Positions 8,308-15,589 of a DNA stretch of 33,183 bases are shown piece by piece. How positions within the stretch are numbered: position 1 is the first letter of the stretch; each line of letters begins with the position of its first letter. The notes beneath the pieces are model-generated. The model was given only the letters and a program-made list of their open reading frames with translations, had not been told where the DNA came from and did no database searches. The position numbers were made by a program, and so were the translations under genes. This DNA comes from Asaia bogorensis (GTDB lineage: Bacteria; Pseudomonadota; Alphaproteobacteria; Acetobacterales; Acetobacteraceae), in assembly GCA_945868845.1 (NCBI GenBank), contig CAMBMS010000027.1, positions 1-33,183 on the forward strand, read 5' to 3'.

Positions 8308-8390
8308 TGGTGCCCGCCGGGGAAGTCGAACCCCACGCCATAGGGCCGCGGATTAAAAGTCCGCGACGTCTACCATTCCGTCAGGCGAGC
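8308..8390 (-). tRNA. Class II tRNA with tRNA-Leu body and UUU (Lys) anticodon
   Basis: Read on the minus strand this folds as a class II tRNA of 83 bases with encoded CCA. The acceptor GCTCGCC pairs with GGCGGGC (one G-U), with discriminator A. The D arm ACGGAATGGTAGACGT is Leu-like. The anticodon stem GCGGA/TCCGC is perfect and encloses the loop CTTTTAA, so the anticodon is UUU (Lys). The variable arm is long (GGCCCTATGGCG). The T arm has GGGG/CCCC with loop TTCGACT, one G-U and one mismatch. The body is that of tRNA-Leu(UAA), whose loop would be CTTAAAA; two changes would give the loop seen. It ends 6 bases past the MFS stop, converging with it. It may be a real oddity, a decayed tRNA, or be called Leu or undetermined by software. 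Confidence 0.75.
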
Positions 8391-8503
8391 GTCGCGGCAG
8401 CGTGCCGCTTTGCCGGGGCGATCCGATGCCACGGTTGCGGGACGGATTGATACAGAATTTGCCGTTTTCACAATAGACCAGCAATCGCGGGGGACGCGGG
8501 ACC

Positions 8504-9193
8504 ATGACCAATTTTGTTCTTGTCCACGGCTCCTACCAGGGCGGATGGATCTGGCAGCGTGTCGCATCCCGCCTGCGCGCGGCTGGACACACGGTCTACG
8601 CCCCCACGCTGGATGGCTGCGGCGACCGCAGGCGCGGGCTGCGCGCGGGAATCGATACGACCACGATGGGCGATGAGATTGCCGAGCTGCTCTTCTTTGA
8701 GGATTTGCGTGACGTTGTTCTTGTGGGCACCTCCTCGGGTGGCATGGTCGCCTGCCGGGCGGCCGAACAGATGCGGGACCGCGTGGCCAGGATTGTGCTG
8801 GTGGATGCGCTCGCTCTGTTTCCCGGAGAACGCACGCGCGACATCGTCAACCGCGGCGCGCCCGCACCCTTCGGCCCGGCTTTCGCCCCCGCACGGGATG
8901 ACGCGGCAAAAGCCCTGTTCGCGGATCTGGACCCCGAAACCCTGGCCTGGGTGCTGGACCGCTACACCCCGCACCCGGTTGGCTGTTCCATGACGCCCGT
9001 GCAATTGCGGGATTTCTGGGATTTGTCCTGGAATGCCACCGTGATCTGGTGCCGCCAGGCGGAAAACCCCGGTGAGGCACATCAGCGCCGCGCCTCCACC
9101 CGGCTAAAGGCAAAATGGTTGGAATTAGATACGGGGCATTACCCGATGCTGACGATGCCGGACCCGCTGGCCGAGATTCTGATGGAGAGCTGA
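8504..9193 (+). CDS. Alpha/beta-hydrolase
   Basis: A 229-residue alpha/beta-hydrolase fold protein. The oxyanion-region motif VLVHGSYQGGWIW opens the sequence (residues 5-17), the nucleophile elbow GTSSG is at 75-79 with Ser77, and the catalytic His is probably His212 in TGHYPML. This matches the salicylate esterase/hydroxynitrile-lyase-like group of small esterases. The ATG follows a G-rich GGGGGACGCGGG stretch. Substrate is unknown; placed after the transporter it could hydrolyse an ester in the same catabolic route (inference). Confidence 0.9.
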   Translation: MTNFVLVHGSYQGGWIWQRVASRLRAAGHTVYAPTLDGCGDRRRGLRAGIDTTTMGDEIAELLFFEDLRDVVLVGTSSGGMVACRAAEQMRDRVARIVLVDALALFPGERTRDIVNRGAPAPFGPAFAPARDDAAKALFADLDPETLAWVLDRYTPHPVGCSMTPVQLRDFWDLSWNATVIWCRQAENPGEAHQRRASTRLKAKWLELDTGHYPMLTMPDPLAEILMES

Positions 9194-9538
9194 TCGAGGA
9201 GCAGGGGGCGCTGCCTCTCCCGGGCGTGATTTGCCCACCACTTTTAACATGGCGCCGTGCTCATGCCGTGTTCACGGCACAGCTCAGCGGCACACCACCG
9301 TCCGCCGAGCGAAGGGTCAATAGGATCTGCAGGTAGTTGTACCTGCTAATCTTCATGCAAAATCCCCTCATGCATCGTGCCGAGAAAATCCTATTTATGC
9401 AGCTCTTAGATTCGGGGGGATTACCCCCGGGGTCAGCCTGATCTGCGGCCTTCACCGGACGCCTAAGCGCGCGCCCCTTCCGCGACTTTTCAAACGGCAT
9501 CTAAGATGGCATCGTCACGATTATTGAAAGGATTTCCC
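9194..9538. other. Intergenic region with a perfect hairpin, no supported gene
   Basis: No gene is recognised. A perfect hairpin lies at 9329-9346 (GCAGGTA, GTTG, TACCTGC); without a T-run it looks more like an operator or RNA element than a terminator. On the minus strand an ATG at about 9357 behind GAGGGGAT opens a 31-codon frame starting MKISRYNYLQILL, possibly a gene fragment, not identified. Confidence 0.4.
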
Positions 9539-9829
9539 ATGCCCAAAGGTTATATGATAAGCGCCCACCGCAGCACCGCTAACCCCGAAAAAGCCACCGC
9601 TTATCGGGCGCTGGCTATCCCGGCGCTTGAAGCGGCAGGAGGCACATTCCTTGCCGCTGGTGGCCGTGTGGTCGCCAAGGAAAACGGTCGAGAAGAGCGC
9701 ACCATCTTGATTGAATTCGAAAGCTTTAAGGCGGCTGTCGCGGCCTATGAAAGTGACGCTTATAAAGCTGCGCTCGCTGCGTTAGATGGCGGAGCAGACA
9801 GAGACATCAGACTGTTTGAAGGCGTTTAA
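9539..9829 (+). CDS. DUF1330 family protein
   Basis: A 96-residue protein of the DUF1330 family (dimeric alpha-beta barrel/ferredoxin-like fold). Typical features are an opening beta strand GYMISAHRST, then the segment GGTFLAAGGRVV and TILIEFESFKAAVAAYESDAYKAAL. Function is unknown; relatives often sit in catabolic operons. The ATG at 9539 is chosen over the in-frame ATG at 9506 because of the AAAGGA site 7 bases upstream and because the family starts here. Codon use is more A/T than in neighbours. Confidence 0.85.
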   Translation: MPKGYMISAHRSTANPEKATAYRALAIPALEAAGGTFLAAGGRVVAKENGREERTILIEFESFKAAVAAYESDAYKAALAALDGGADRDIRLFEGV

Positions 9830-9857
9830 GCGCACACCCTGTATTGTTTCCTCAAAT

Positions 9858-10064
9858 CTACGGGATGAGATAGAGGCTACCGCCGCCGCGACCAGATTCC
9901 AGTTGGTCATGGGCGGTATCAGCATTCTCAAGGCTAATACCCTGTAGGTCGGGTAAAACAAACAATCCTTTATGAAAGGCATCGCGCAAAATGTCGACGA
10001 TTTTGGTCCCGAGCGCCTCCATTAGGATGATCCGAAAAGTCCCGACGACCGTATTAGGGCGAAA
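9858..10064 (-). pseudogene. Zinc-type alcohol dehydrogenase/quinone oxidoreductase, C-terminal remnant
   Basis: An open frame of about 68 codons ending in TAG at 9858 has no start and is closed upstream by a stop at 10065-10067. It encodes the last part of a medium-chain dehydrogenase: a segment KIVDILRDAFHKGLFVLPDL followed by AHDQLESGRGGGSLYLIP, the usual end of quinone-oxidoreductase-like MDR proteins. The 5' three quarters are missing. A candidate promoter for the rightward genes lies inside it. Confidence 0.7.
10028..10057 (+). promoter_or_regulatory. Weak candidate ECF sigma promoter
   Basis: TGATCC at 10028-10033, 18 bases, then TATTAG at 10052-10057. The -35 and spacing equal those of the three better promoters of this locus, but the -10 is TAT instead of TAA. 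It points towards the DUF6134-SDR-SnoaL operon, which otherwise lacks such a site. It may be chance, since it overlaps a gene remnant. Confidence 0.35.
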
Positions 10065-10096
10065 CTATCTAGATATATGAACAGCAGGAGGATGCG

Positions 10097-10324
10097 GTGA
10101 ATCGTTTTACCCCTCTCAGACGCCATACGGCTCGGTTGCAGCTGGCTGAAAGCCGTATTTGGGAAAGTCCGCAGGCCAAGAGGAACACTATCGCCCGCTT
10201 CGTAGGTGTCCTGGAACTCATGGCAGCCAGATTTCTACTCAGCGTGTTTTCCCAGGGCCCCCGCCTAACACATGTTTCGGCTGTGGCGTGGCGCGGCCGG
10301 CACGCCACTCTGAGGGCGCGCTGA
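10097..10324 (+). CDS. Small unidentified ORF with strong ribosome-binding site
   Basis: A GTG at 10097 stands about 8 bases behind AGGAGG and opens a 75-codon frame beginning MNRFTPLRRHTARLQLAES. The protein is Arg-rich with no recognised domain. It starts 40 bases downstream of a candidate ECF promoter. It may be a small gene, a leader, or a remnant with a leftover ribosome-binding site; the second half looks less protein-like. Confidence 0.3.
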   Translation: MNRFTPLRRHTARLQLAESRIWESPQAKRNTIARFVGVLELMAARFLLSVFSQGPRLTHVSAVAWRGRHATLRAR

Positions 10325-10334
10325 GCCGCGCGGT

Positions 10335-10535
10335 ATGGCCACCGGTCAGTACAGCAGGCCCCAGACCCTTGTCGTTGGCACGACCGGCCGCATTGGTTCG
10401 ACGCTGTGCAGAACGCTTGCCGCCGACGGCATTCCGCTCTCGCTCATTGCTCGTGAATTTGCCGTATTGGAGGAGGCTCGACAGGTGATCGGTGGCGATG
10501 GTGGGCTGTCCAGCGCGCAGAGGAAGTCGACCTAA
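10335..10535 (+). pseudogene. NAD(P)-binding (SDR-like) N-terminal fragment
   Basis: Sixty-six codons starting ATG at 10335 encode a Rossmann nucleotide-binding start, TLVVGTTGRIGSTLCRTLAADG, then LIAREF, as at the beginning of extended SDRs. The frame ends after about 60 residues with no further homology, immediately before the DUF6134 gene. It is the 5' piece of a lost dehydrogenase-type gene, joined at about 10490-10530. Confidence 0.5.
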
Positions 10536-10536
10536 A

Positions 10537-11268
10537 ATGCCTTCACTGCGCATCGTTTTTGTGATTCTGCTGGCGGCCGTCGGGCTTTCCGCAACTGCCG
10601 GAGCCCTCACGGCGCCGTTCGATCCGCTCGCCATCTACGGCCCCGCTCACCGTTTTCAGGTGCTGCGTGATGGTGCTCCGGTTGGCTTCCTCGAAGTGCA
10701 ATTCATGCCCGATGGCGTCGGGGGCTGGACGGTGTATTCGCAGCTCGATCTCCGCGTTCGGCTGCTTGGTTTAACGATTTACCGGCTGGACTACCGCTCG
10801 CATGCCGTTTGGAACGCCGGCGGTTTGCAAAACCTTGCCGTCACAGTCACCGAGAACGACCGCCAGCGTGAGATCACGATGCGCCGCCAGGGCAACGAAC
10901 TGGCGATCGACGGACCGGCCGGTGCTTTCCACGCTTCAGCACAGCTGTTTCCGACCGATCACTGGCATCCCGGCGTGCTCTCCGAAAGCCGCGTTCTCAA
11001 CACGCTCACTGGTCGCATCGCCGCTGTCAGCATCACGCCCGGCGAGTGGCAGCGGCTCGCCACGACGAGCGGCACCATCGAGGCCCGGCCTTACGTTTAT
11101 TCGGGCGAGGTAGAAGCCGAGGTCTGGTACGATGGCCGCGGCCGCTGGGTCGCCATGCGCTTTCGCGGCACCGACGGCTCAAAGATCCAATACGTGTGTG
11201 AAACCTGCGGCTGCGAAGTCTGTTATGCGTCGCCCGCGCCGAGCGCCGCGCCGGCGGCCGTCCGATGA
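10537..11268 (+). CDS. DUF6134 family exported protein
   Basis: A 243-residue protein with an N-terminal signal peptide (MPSLRIVFVILLAAVGLSATAGA) and a beta-rich body (GFLEVQFMPDG, WTVYSQLDLRVRL, VWNAGGLQ) typical of DUF6134, a periplasmic family of unknown function found with fatty-acid or lipid-modifying genes. Near the C-terminus is a Cys-rich CETCGCEVC segment that could bind metal or form disulphides. The ATG at 10537 has AGAGGAAG upstream. Its stop overlaps the start of the SDR gene (ATGA), so it heads a three-gene operon. The beta-rich sequence suggests binding of a hydrophobic ligand or lipid product (inference). Confidence 0.8.
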   Translation: MPSLRIVFVILLAAVGLSATAGALTAPFDPLAIYGPAHRFQVLRDGAPVGFLEVQFMPDGVGGWTVYSQLDLRVRLLGLTIYRLDYRSHAVWNAGGLQNLAVTVTENDRQREITMRRQGNELAIDGPAGAFHASAQLFPTDHWHPGVLSESRVLNTLTGRIAAVSITPGEWQRLATTSGTIEARPYVYSGEVEAEVWYDGRGRWVAMRFRGTDGSKIQYVCETCGCEVCYASPAPSAAPAAVR

Positions 11269-12038
11269 CGGCCGCCCTTTTCGCCCGCCCCGGCGCGGCA
11301 TGGGTCACAGGTGGCGGCCAGGGTATCGGCCGTGCATTGGCGATCCATCTGGCGTCTATGGGCTGGAAGGTCGCCATCAGCGCGCGCACAAAGGAAGATC
11401 TCGATGCGGTCGCGGCTGAAGCTATTGAGTTTACCGGACGCATCCTCCCAATGCCGCTCGATATTACCTGCGAAGCAGACGTTCTCGAAGCCGTCTCCAA
11501 GATCGAAAGCGCACTGGGACCGCTTGATCTCGCGGTACTTAACGCCGGCACGCACCGGCCGGTCACGCTCGGAAATTTCTCATCAGCGCCCTTTCGACAG
11601 CTGGTGGAGGTCAACCTGATGGGAACAGTGCATGGCCTGGCAGCGCTGCTGCCGCGTTTCAGAGAACGCCGGGCCGGCCACGTCGCCGTCGTCGCCTCGC
11701 TTGCCGGCTACCGCGGCCTGCCGACCGCCGCCGCCTACGGTGCCAGCAAGGCGGCGCTCATCGCGCTCTGCGAATCCCTAAAGCCGGAGTGCGATGCACA
11801 TGGAATTGGCCTTTCTCTGATCAATCCGGGCTTCGTCAAAACGCCGCTCACCGACCGCAACGACTTTTCGATGCCGTTCCTCGTTTCGGCCGACGATGCC
11901 GCAAAGGCCATCGTCCGGGGCCTCCGTAATGGGGCTTTCGAGATCGCGTTCCCGTGGCGCTTCGCCTTGCTGATGAAATTTCTCCGCATTTTGCCGGATG
12001 GGCTGTTCTTCCGGATCGCCGGGCGGATGCGGCCATGA
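11265..12038 (+). CDS. Short-chain dehydrogenase of the sigma-E/ChrR cluster
   Basis: A 257-residue SDR: TGGGQGIG at residues 15-22, NAG at 93-95, Ser145, and YGASK with Tyr158 and Lys162. The C-terminus (FALLMKFLRILPDGLFFRIAGRM) is amphipathic and may contact the membrane, fitting a lipid-like substrate. It overlaps its neighbours on both sides by 4 bases (ATGA). A homologous SDR belongs to the sigma-E-controlled operon next to rpoE-chrR in Rhodobacter sphaeroides (recalled, not checked). Likely role: oxidation or reduction of a modified fatty acid during photo-oxidative stress (inference). Confidence 0.9.
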   Translation: MTAALFARPGAAWVTGGGQGIGRALAIHLASMGWKVAISARTKEDLDAVAAEAIEFTGRILPMPLDITCEADVLEAVSKIESALGPLDLAVLNAGTHRPVTLGNFSSAPFRQLVEVNLMGTVHGLAALLPRFRERRAGHVAVVASLAGYRGLPTAAAYGASKAALIALCESLKPECDAHGIGLSLINPGFVKTPLTDRNDFSMPFLVSADDAAKAIVRGLRNGAFEIAFPWRFALLMKFLRILPDGLFFRIAGRMRP

Positions 12039-12466
12039 GCCGCGCCGCGCTCGACCGTTACCTCGACTGGCTCCAGGCGCTCGATGCCGTATCGCTCGGC
12101 GAGATCACGCGCCATTGCGCCGAAGGCGTACGCTTTTGCGACCCGTTCCATAACGTCGTCGGGAGCGACGCCTATGCCCGCGTGTTAGCGCAGGCGCTTC
12201 GCGATGTGAAGAATCTCGAATTCCGTGTCGAACAGGTGTCCGAAACAGCCGACGGTGCACTTTTGGCTTGGACCTTCTCCGGCTCGCTACCGGGTGGTAG
12301 GCGCGCCTTCCGCGGCATGAGCGTCGTGCGGCTTGATGCCGCGGGTAAAGTCTGCGAGCACCGGGATTACTGGGATTCAGCCGAGGTGTTCAAAGGCATA
12401 CCGCTTATCGGTCGGCTGCTCGGCTGGACGAAACGCCGGGTAGCGGCGCGTTCAGAGTACCCTTGA
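12035..12466 (+). CDS. SnoaL-like (NTF2 fold) protein
   Basis: A 143-residue SnoaL/nuclear-transport-factor-2-like protein. It starts with the helix LDRYLDWLQAL, has VRFCDPFHNVVG, and ends with the paired strands GMSVVRLDAAGKVCEHRDYWD, all typical of the SnoaL-like ester-cyclase/isomerase fold. The role is unknown; it could isomerise, hydrate or bind the product of the preceding SDR. Start ATG overlaps the SDR stop (ATGA). Its 3' end overlaps the converging DUF3833 gene by 62 bases. Confidence 0.85.
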   Translation: MSRAALDRYLDWLQALDAVSLGEITRHCAEGVRFCDPFHNVVGSDAYARVLAQALRDVKNLEFRVEQVSETADGALLAWTFSGSLPGGRRAFRGMSVVRLDAAGKVCEHRDYWDSAEVFKGIPLIGRLLGWTKRRVAARSEYP

Positions 12467-12998
12467 TGGCCGCGTCGGGTTTCAGGAACATCAGCGTCAC
12501 GGTTCCAATGTCGAAGCCCCACTTGGAAATACGCGCGCGGTTCATTAGTACGCCGTCTGGTTGCAGGAACATCCAGTCGTCGAAAGCGACGCGCCAGGTG
12601 CCGTTGCCGACCTTGAGATTCATGTTGTAGGTCCAGTGAAGGGCGTTGCCGCGGGCGTCACCGCGCGCCGCGCCGATCACGTCGTCGGCACGACCTTCGT
12701 AAGAACCCGGCGCGGTACGCACAATGGTCCATACCCGGCGGTCACGCTCGCCGTCGGCATAGTGGAAGCGCTCATCCAGAACCAGCGTGTCGTCCGTCAC
12801 CTGGCCGTCGATCTCGACCGTAAACTGCCGGCGCACAGTGCCGAAGCGATCCTCAAACAGCCCGTAGCCCATGGTTCGCCCGGCGAAATATTCCTCTATC
12901 GCGAGGCTGGGGGTGCGACCTGCAAAATCGTCGATCTTCATTCCGCCGCATCCCGTAAGAAAGGCGAGCGCCGCCAACGCGGCTCCGGAGCGCGTCAG
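12405..12998 (-). CDS. DUF3833 family lipoprotein, probable CTG start
   Basis: A DUF3833 (lipocalin-like) protein of about 197 residues. The N-terminus MTRSGAALAALAFLTGC is a textbook lipoprotein signal with lipobox LTGC, so the mature protein is lipid-anchored, probably in the outer membrane. The body shows the family blocks MKIDDFAG, EEYFAGRTMGYGLFEDRFG and the end segment MNRARISKWGFDIG. No ATG, GTG or TTG gives this signal peptide; CTG at 12998-12996 does, and overlaps the MFS stop as CTGA, like the ATGA/GTGA junctions of this operon. I therefore propose CTG as the start. It is the last gene of the operon. DUF3833 genes often sit beside CFA-type methyltransferases and may bind or transport modified lipids (inference). 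Confidence 0.82.
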   Translation of the reverse strand: MTRSGAALAALAFLTGCGGMKIDDFAGRTPSLAIEEYFAGRTMGYGLFEDRFGTVRRQFTVEIDGQVTDDTLVLDERFHYADGERDRRVWTIVRTAPGSYEGRADDVIGAARGDARGNALHWTYNMNLKVGNGTWRVAFDDWMFLQPDGVLMNRARISKWGFDIGTVTLMFLKPDAAIKGTLNAPLPGVSSSRAADR

Positions 12999-14374
12999 GC
13001 GCCGCGTTCGGGCGGTTCGGCCAGGCCCCTGGCGGCCAGCCTGCGTCGGATCGCAAGATGACGGCGAGCGGTGATCGGATGGCGCCAGACTATAAAAGTT
13101 GCACATACCTTTATTACGAGCGGCACCCACGCATAGATCACCGCCAGCGCCCAAAGACCTGGTTCCGTCGGCGCATTTAGATCAAAGCCGGCAAAGTCGA
13201 GGGCGGGAAGCGCCAGGCCGACAGCGGCGGCAAGCGACAGTTTCGTCGCCATGCCCCACAAAGCAAAGAACAGCCCGGCGCGCCGTTCGCCGGTGAGCAG
13301 CGTGTCGAGGTCGATCACATCGGCCTGCAATGCCGGCGGCAGGACAAGATCGGCGCCCAGCGCCGCGCCAGTCACCAGACAGACCACGAAAAAAGCGGCG
13401 ATGCCGCCTTCAGGAATGAACGGCACCCACACGAAGGCTGCGCACGCGGCGAGCATAGCAGTGCACCACGCCTGGTGCTTACCGATGCGGCGGCTTAAGG
13501 CAAGCCAAAACGGCACGGCGACAACACCGGCCAGAAAGTAAGCGAGGACCAGTGCACCCGTCGCGTCGGCGTCGGCTTTCAGGCCATGCTTCAGATAGAG
13601 CGGCAGGAGCGCTGCCGGAATGCCGTTGGCTAGGCCGTTCAGAAGCCAGGCGCCGGCAAGCCGCAGGAACGGCCCATTGGCGAGAAACGCGCACCACTGC
13701 CAGACGCGCGGGCTCGCGTTTGCGGCAAGCGCGGTTATCATGGTGGTCGCTGCGGGCGAGGATGGGCTGGCCTCTGGCTCGCGCACGAACGCCAGCAGGG
13801 CGGCCAGCGTCGGTGCGCCGGCGACGATGGCCAGCCAGCCGATGAGCGCAAGGGCGTCCGCCTCACCCACGCCGGCCCGGGCCGCCAGCGCCGGCGTGGC
13901 GCCGGCGATGACGATGCCGGCCAGCATGGCCGCTTCGCGCGCCGCCGTGATGCGCGCCCGCGCGTGATAGCCTTGGGTCATCTCCGCGCCCCACGCCGCG
14001 TAGGGGATCGAAATGAGCGTCCAGCCGAGATAGAGCAGAGAGCTCCACGCCAGCAAGTAAAGCCCGCCGGCGCTGTCCGGCGGGTTGAGCAACCGGACGA
14101 GCGCCACGGCGGCCAGCACAGCACCGGCCGCCATCCATGGCTTACGTCGCCCAAAGCGGGTGCGCCAGCGGTCGCTGATGACGCCCACCAGCGGGTCGGT
14201 GAAGACGTCAAGGCTGCGCGCCGCGAACAAGATGGCCCCAGTGGCAGCAAGGCCGAGGCCGGCCGTCTCGGCGTAGAACGTAGGCAGGTATACGTAGACC
14301 GGCAGCGTCGGCATGGCGAGCGCGACGCCCGGCAGCGCGTAGAGTGTTACGCGCCAGCGCGTGGGCGTGCTCAC
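12995..14374 (-). CDS. MFS_2 (GPH/MelB-like) transporter
   Basis: A 459-residue polytopic protein of the MFS_2 (glycoside-pentoside-hexuronide:cation symporter) type. Marks are DPLVGVISDRWRTRFGRRKPW at about residues 60-80 and the second-half block GADLVLPPALQADVIDLD. Members of this branch near CFA synthases may carry lipids or lysolipids rather than sugars, as the related Mfsd2 and LplT proteins do (inference). Start is GTG 14374, overlapping the methyltransferase stop (GTGA); the stop is overlapped by the CTG start of the DUF3833 gene. About 12 hydrophobic segments are visible. Confidence 0.9.
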   Translation of the reverse strand: MSTPTRWRVTLYALPGVALAMPTLPVYVYLPTFYAETAGLGLAATGAILFAARSLDVFTDPLVGVISDRWRTRFGRRKPWMAAGAVLAAVALVRLLNPPDSAGGLYLLAWSSLLYLGWTLISIPYAAWGAEMTQGYHARARITAAREAAMLAGIVIAGATPALAARAGVGEADALALIGWLAIVAGAPTLAALLAFVREPEASPSSPAATTMITALAANASPRVWQWCAFLANGPFLRLAGAWLLNGLANGIPAALLPLYLKHGLKADADATGALVLAYFLAGVVAVPFWLALSRRIGKHQAWCTAMLAACAAFVWVPFIPEGGIAAFFVVCLVTGAALGADLVLPPALQADVIDLDTLLTGERRAGLFFALWGMATKLSLAAAVGLALPALDFAGFDLNAPTEPGLWALAVIYAWVPLVIKVCATFIVWRHPITARRHLAIRRRLAARGLAEPPERGA

Positions 14375-15585
14375 GGGCGGGCTAGGTGGAACTGCTGAAT
14401 GTCAAGAGTACCTGCGCGGAAGCCACCCTCGCAATAACCGAGATAGAACTCCCACAACCGGCGGAAGCGCGCATCGAAGCCGAGCGCCCCCAGCTCGCGG
14501 GCTCGCGCGCGGAACGCCTGCGCCCAGTGCGCCAGCGTCGTCGCGTAGCCGGCGCCAAAGCGTTCGGTCCGCTCAAGCAGAAGGCCGGCCTGATTCGTGG
14601 CCTCGGCGAACGCCGGTTCCGAAGGCAGCAGGCCGCCAGGAAAAATGTGTTTCTGGATGAAGTCGGTGCTCCGCCGGTAGTGCGCGAATCGGTCTTCGGC
14701 GATGGTGATTGTCTGCACGATGGCGCGGCCGCCCGCCTTCAGCCGATCGCGTACGGCAGCAAAATACTGCGGCCAGTTTTCTTCGCCGACCGCTTCGAAC
14801 ATCTCGATCGAGACGATGCAGTCGAACGTACCTCGCACGTCACGGTAATCTTCGAGGCGCAAGTCCGCGTTGGGGGCAAGGCCGGCCGCTTCGATGCGCG
14901 TCTGCGCATACGCCAGTTGTGCCGGCGAAAGCGTCAGACCCGTCACGTGGGCGCCGTGGCGCGCCGCGGCTTCGGCAAAGCCGCCCCAGCCGCAGCCGAT
15001 CTCCAGAACCGACTGACCGGGCGCCAGATTGAGATCAGTGATTAAACGGCGGTATTTCTCGTGCTGTGCCTCAGCCAAGCTTAGGCTTGGCCGGTCGAAG
15101 CGGGCGGCGGAATAGGTGAGGGTTTCGTCGAGCCAGAGCGCATAGAAATCGTTGCCAAGATCGTAGTGGGCCTGGATGTTACGCCGGCTGCCGGCGCGCG
15201 TGTTGGCTTGCGCCAGATGGCACAGGCGGTGCCACAGCCGCCACGGGCCGCGCGCGTCGGCCATCCGGGCGACAGCTTCACGATTCCGTGCCGCAAGCTC
15301 GATCAGGGCAGCCACGTCGCCGCTATCCCAGTCGCCGTCGCGGTAGCTTTCGCCAAGCCCGATGTCACCTTCGAGCAGAATGCGCCGGACAGCGCGCGCG
15401 CGGTGGACGCGCATGTCGGCCACCGGGCCCGGCAGGGGTGCGGCGATGCGCACCGACGCACCGCTTGCGAAGTGAAGGGTCAGCATTCCGCACTCGAGCG
15501 ATCGCGCCGCCGCGATTAGCGGGGTGGCCCACCAGGGCGTGCCGGGGACGGCGGTTTCAAGGGCTGTGGTTGCGGCGTCGGTCAC
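14371..15585 (-). CDS. Cyclopropane-fatty-acid-synthase-like SAM methyltransferase
   Basis: A 404-residue member of the CFA synthase family, which methylates unsaturated acyl chains of membrane phospholipids using S-adenosylmethionine. The AHYDLGNDFYALWLDETLTYS block (about residues 139-159) and SAM motif VLEIGCGWGG (193-202) are clear, as is IEMFEAVGEENWPQYF. The GTG at 15585 has AAAGG at good distance and avoids a long overlap; the ATG at 15642 is an alternative inside the upstream gene. CFA-like enzymes in sigma-E/ChrR regulons make cyclopropane, methylated or furan-type fatty acids that quench or resist singlet oxygen (established for related alphaproteobacteria; exact product here unknown). 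It shares the operon with the oxidase and DUF1365 genes. Confidence 0.92.
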   Translation of the reverse strand: MTDAATTALETAVPGTPWWATPLIAAARSLECGMLTLHFASGASVRIAAPLPGPVADMRVHRARAVRRILLEGDIGLGESYRDGDWDSGDVAALIELAARNREAVARMADARGPWRLWHRLCHLAQANTRAGSRRNIQAHYDLGNDFYALWLDETLTYSAARFDRPSLSLAEAQHEKYRRLITDLNLAPGQSVLEIGCGWGGFAEAAARHGAHVTGLTLSPAQLAYAQTRIEAAGLAPNADLRLEDYRDVRGTFDCIVSIEMFEAVGEENWPQYFAAVRDRLKAGGRAIVQTITIAEDRFAHYRRSTDFIQKHIFPGGLLPSEPAFAEATNQAGLLLERTERFGAGYATTLAHWAQAFRARARELGALGFDARFRRLWEFYLGYCEGGFRAGTLDIQQFHLARP

Positions 15586-15589
15586 GGGC

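Noticed and set aside
8308-8390. Allo-tRNA with 8/4 or 9/3 acceptor branch
   Set aside because: The acceptor stem is a normal 7 bp and the D arm is Leu-like, so only the anticodon is unusual.
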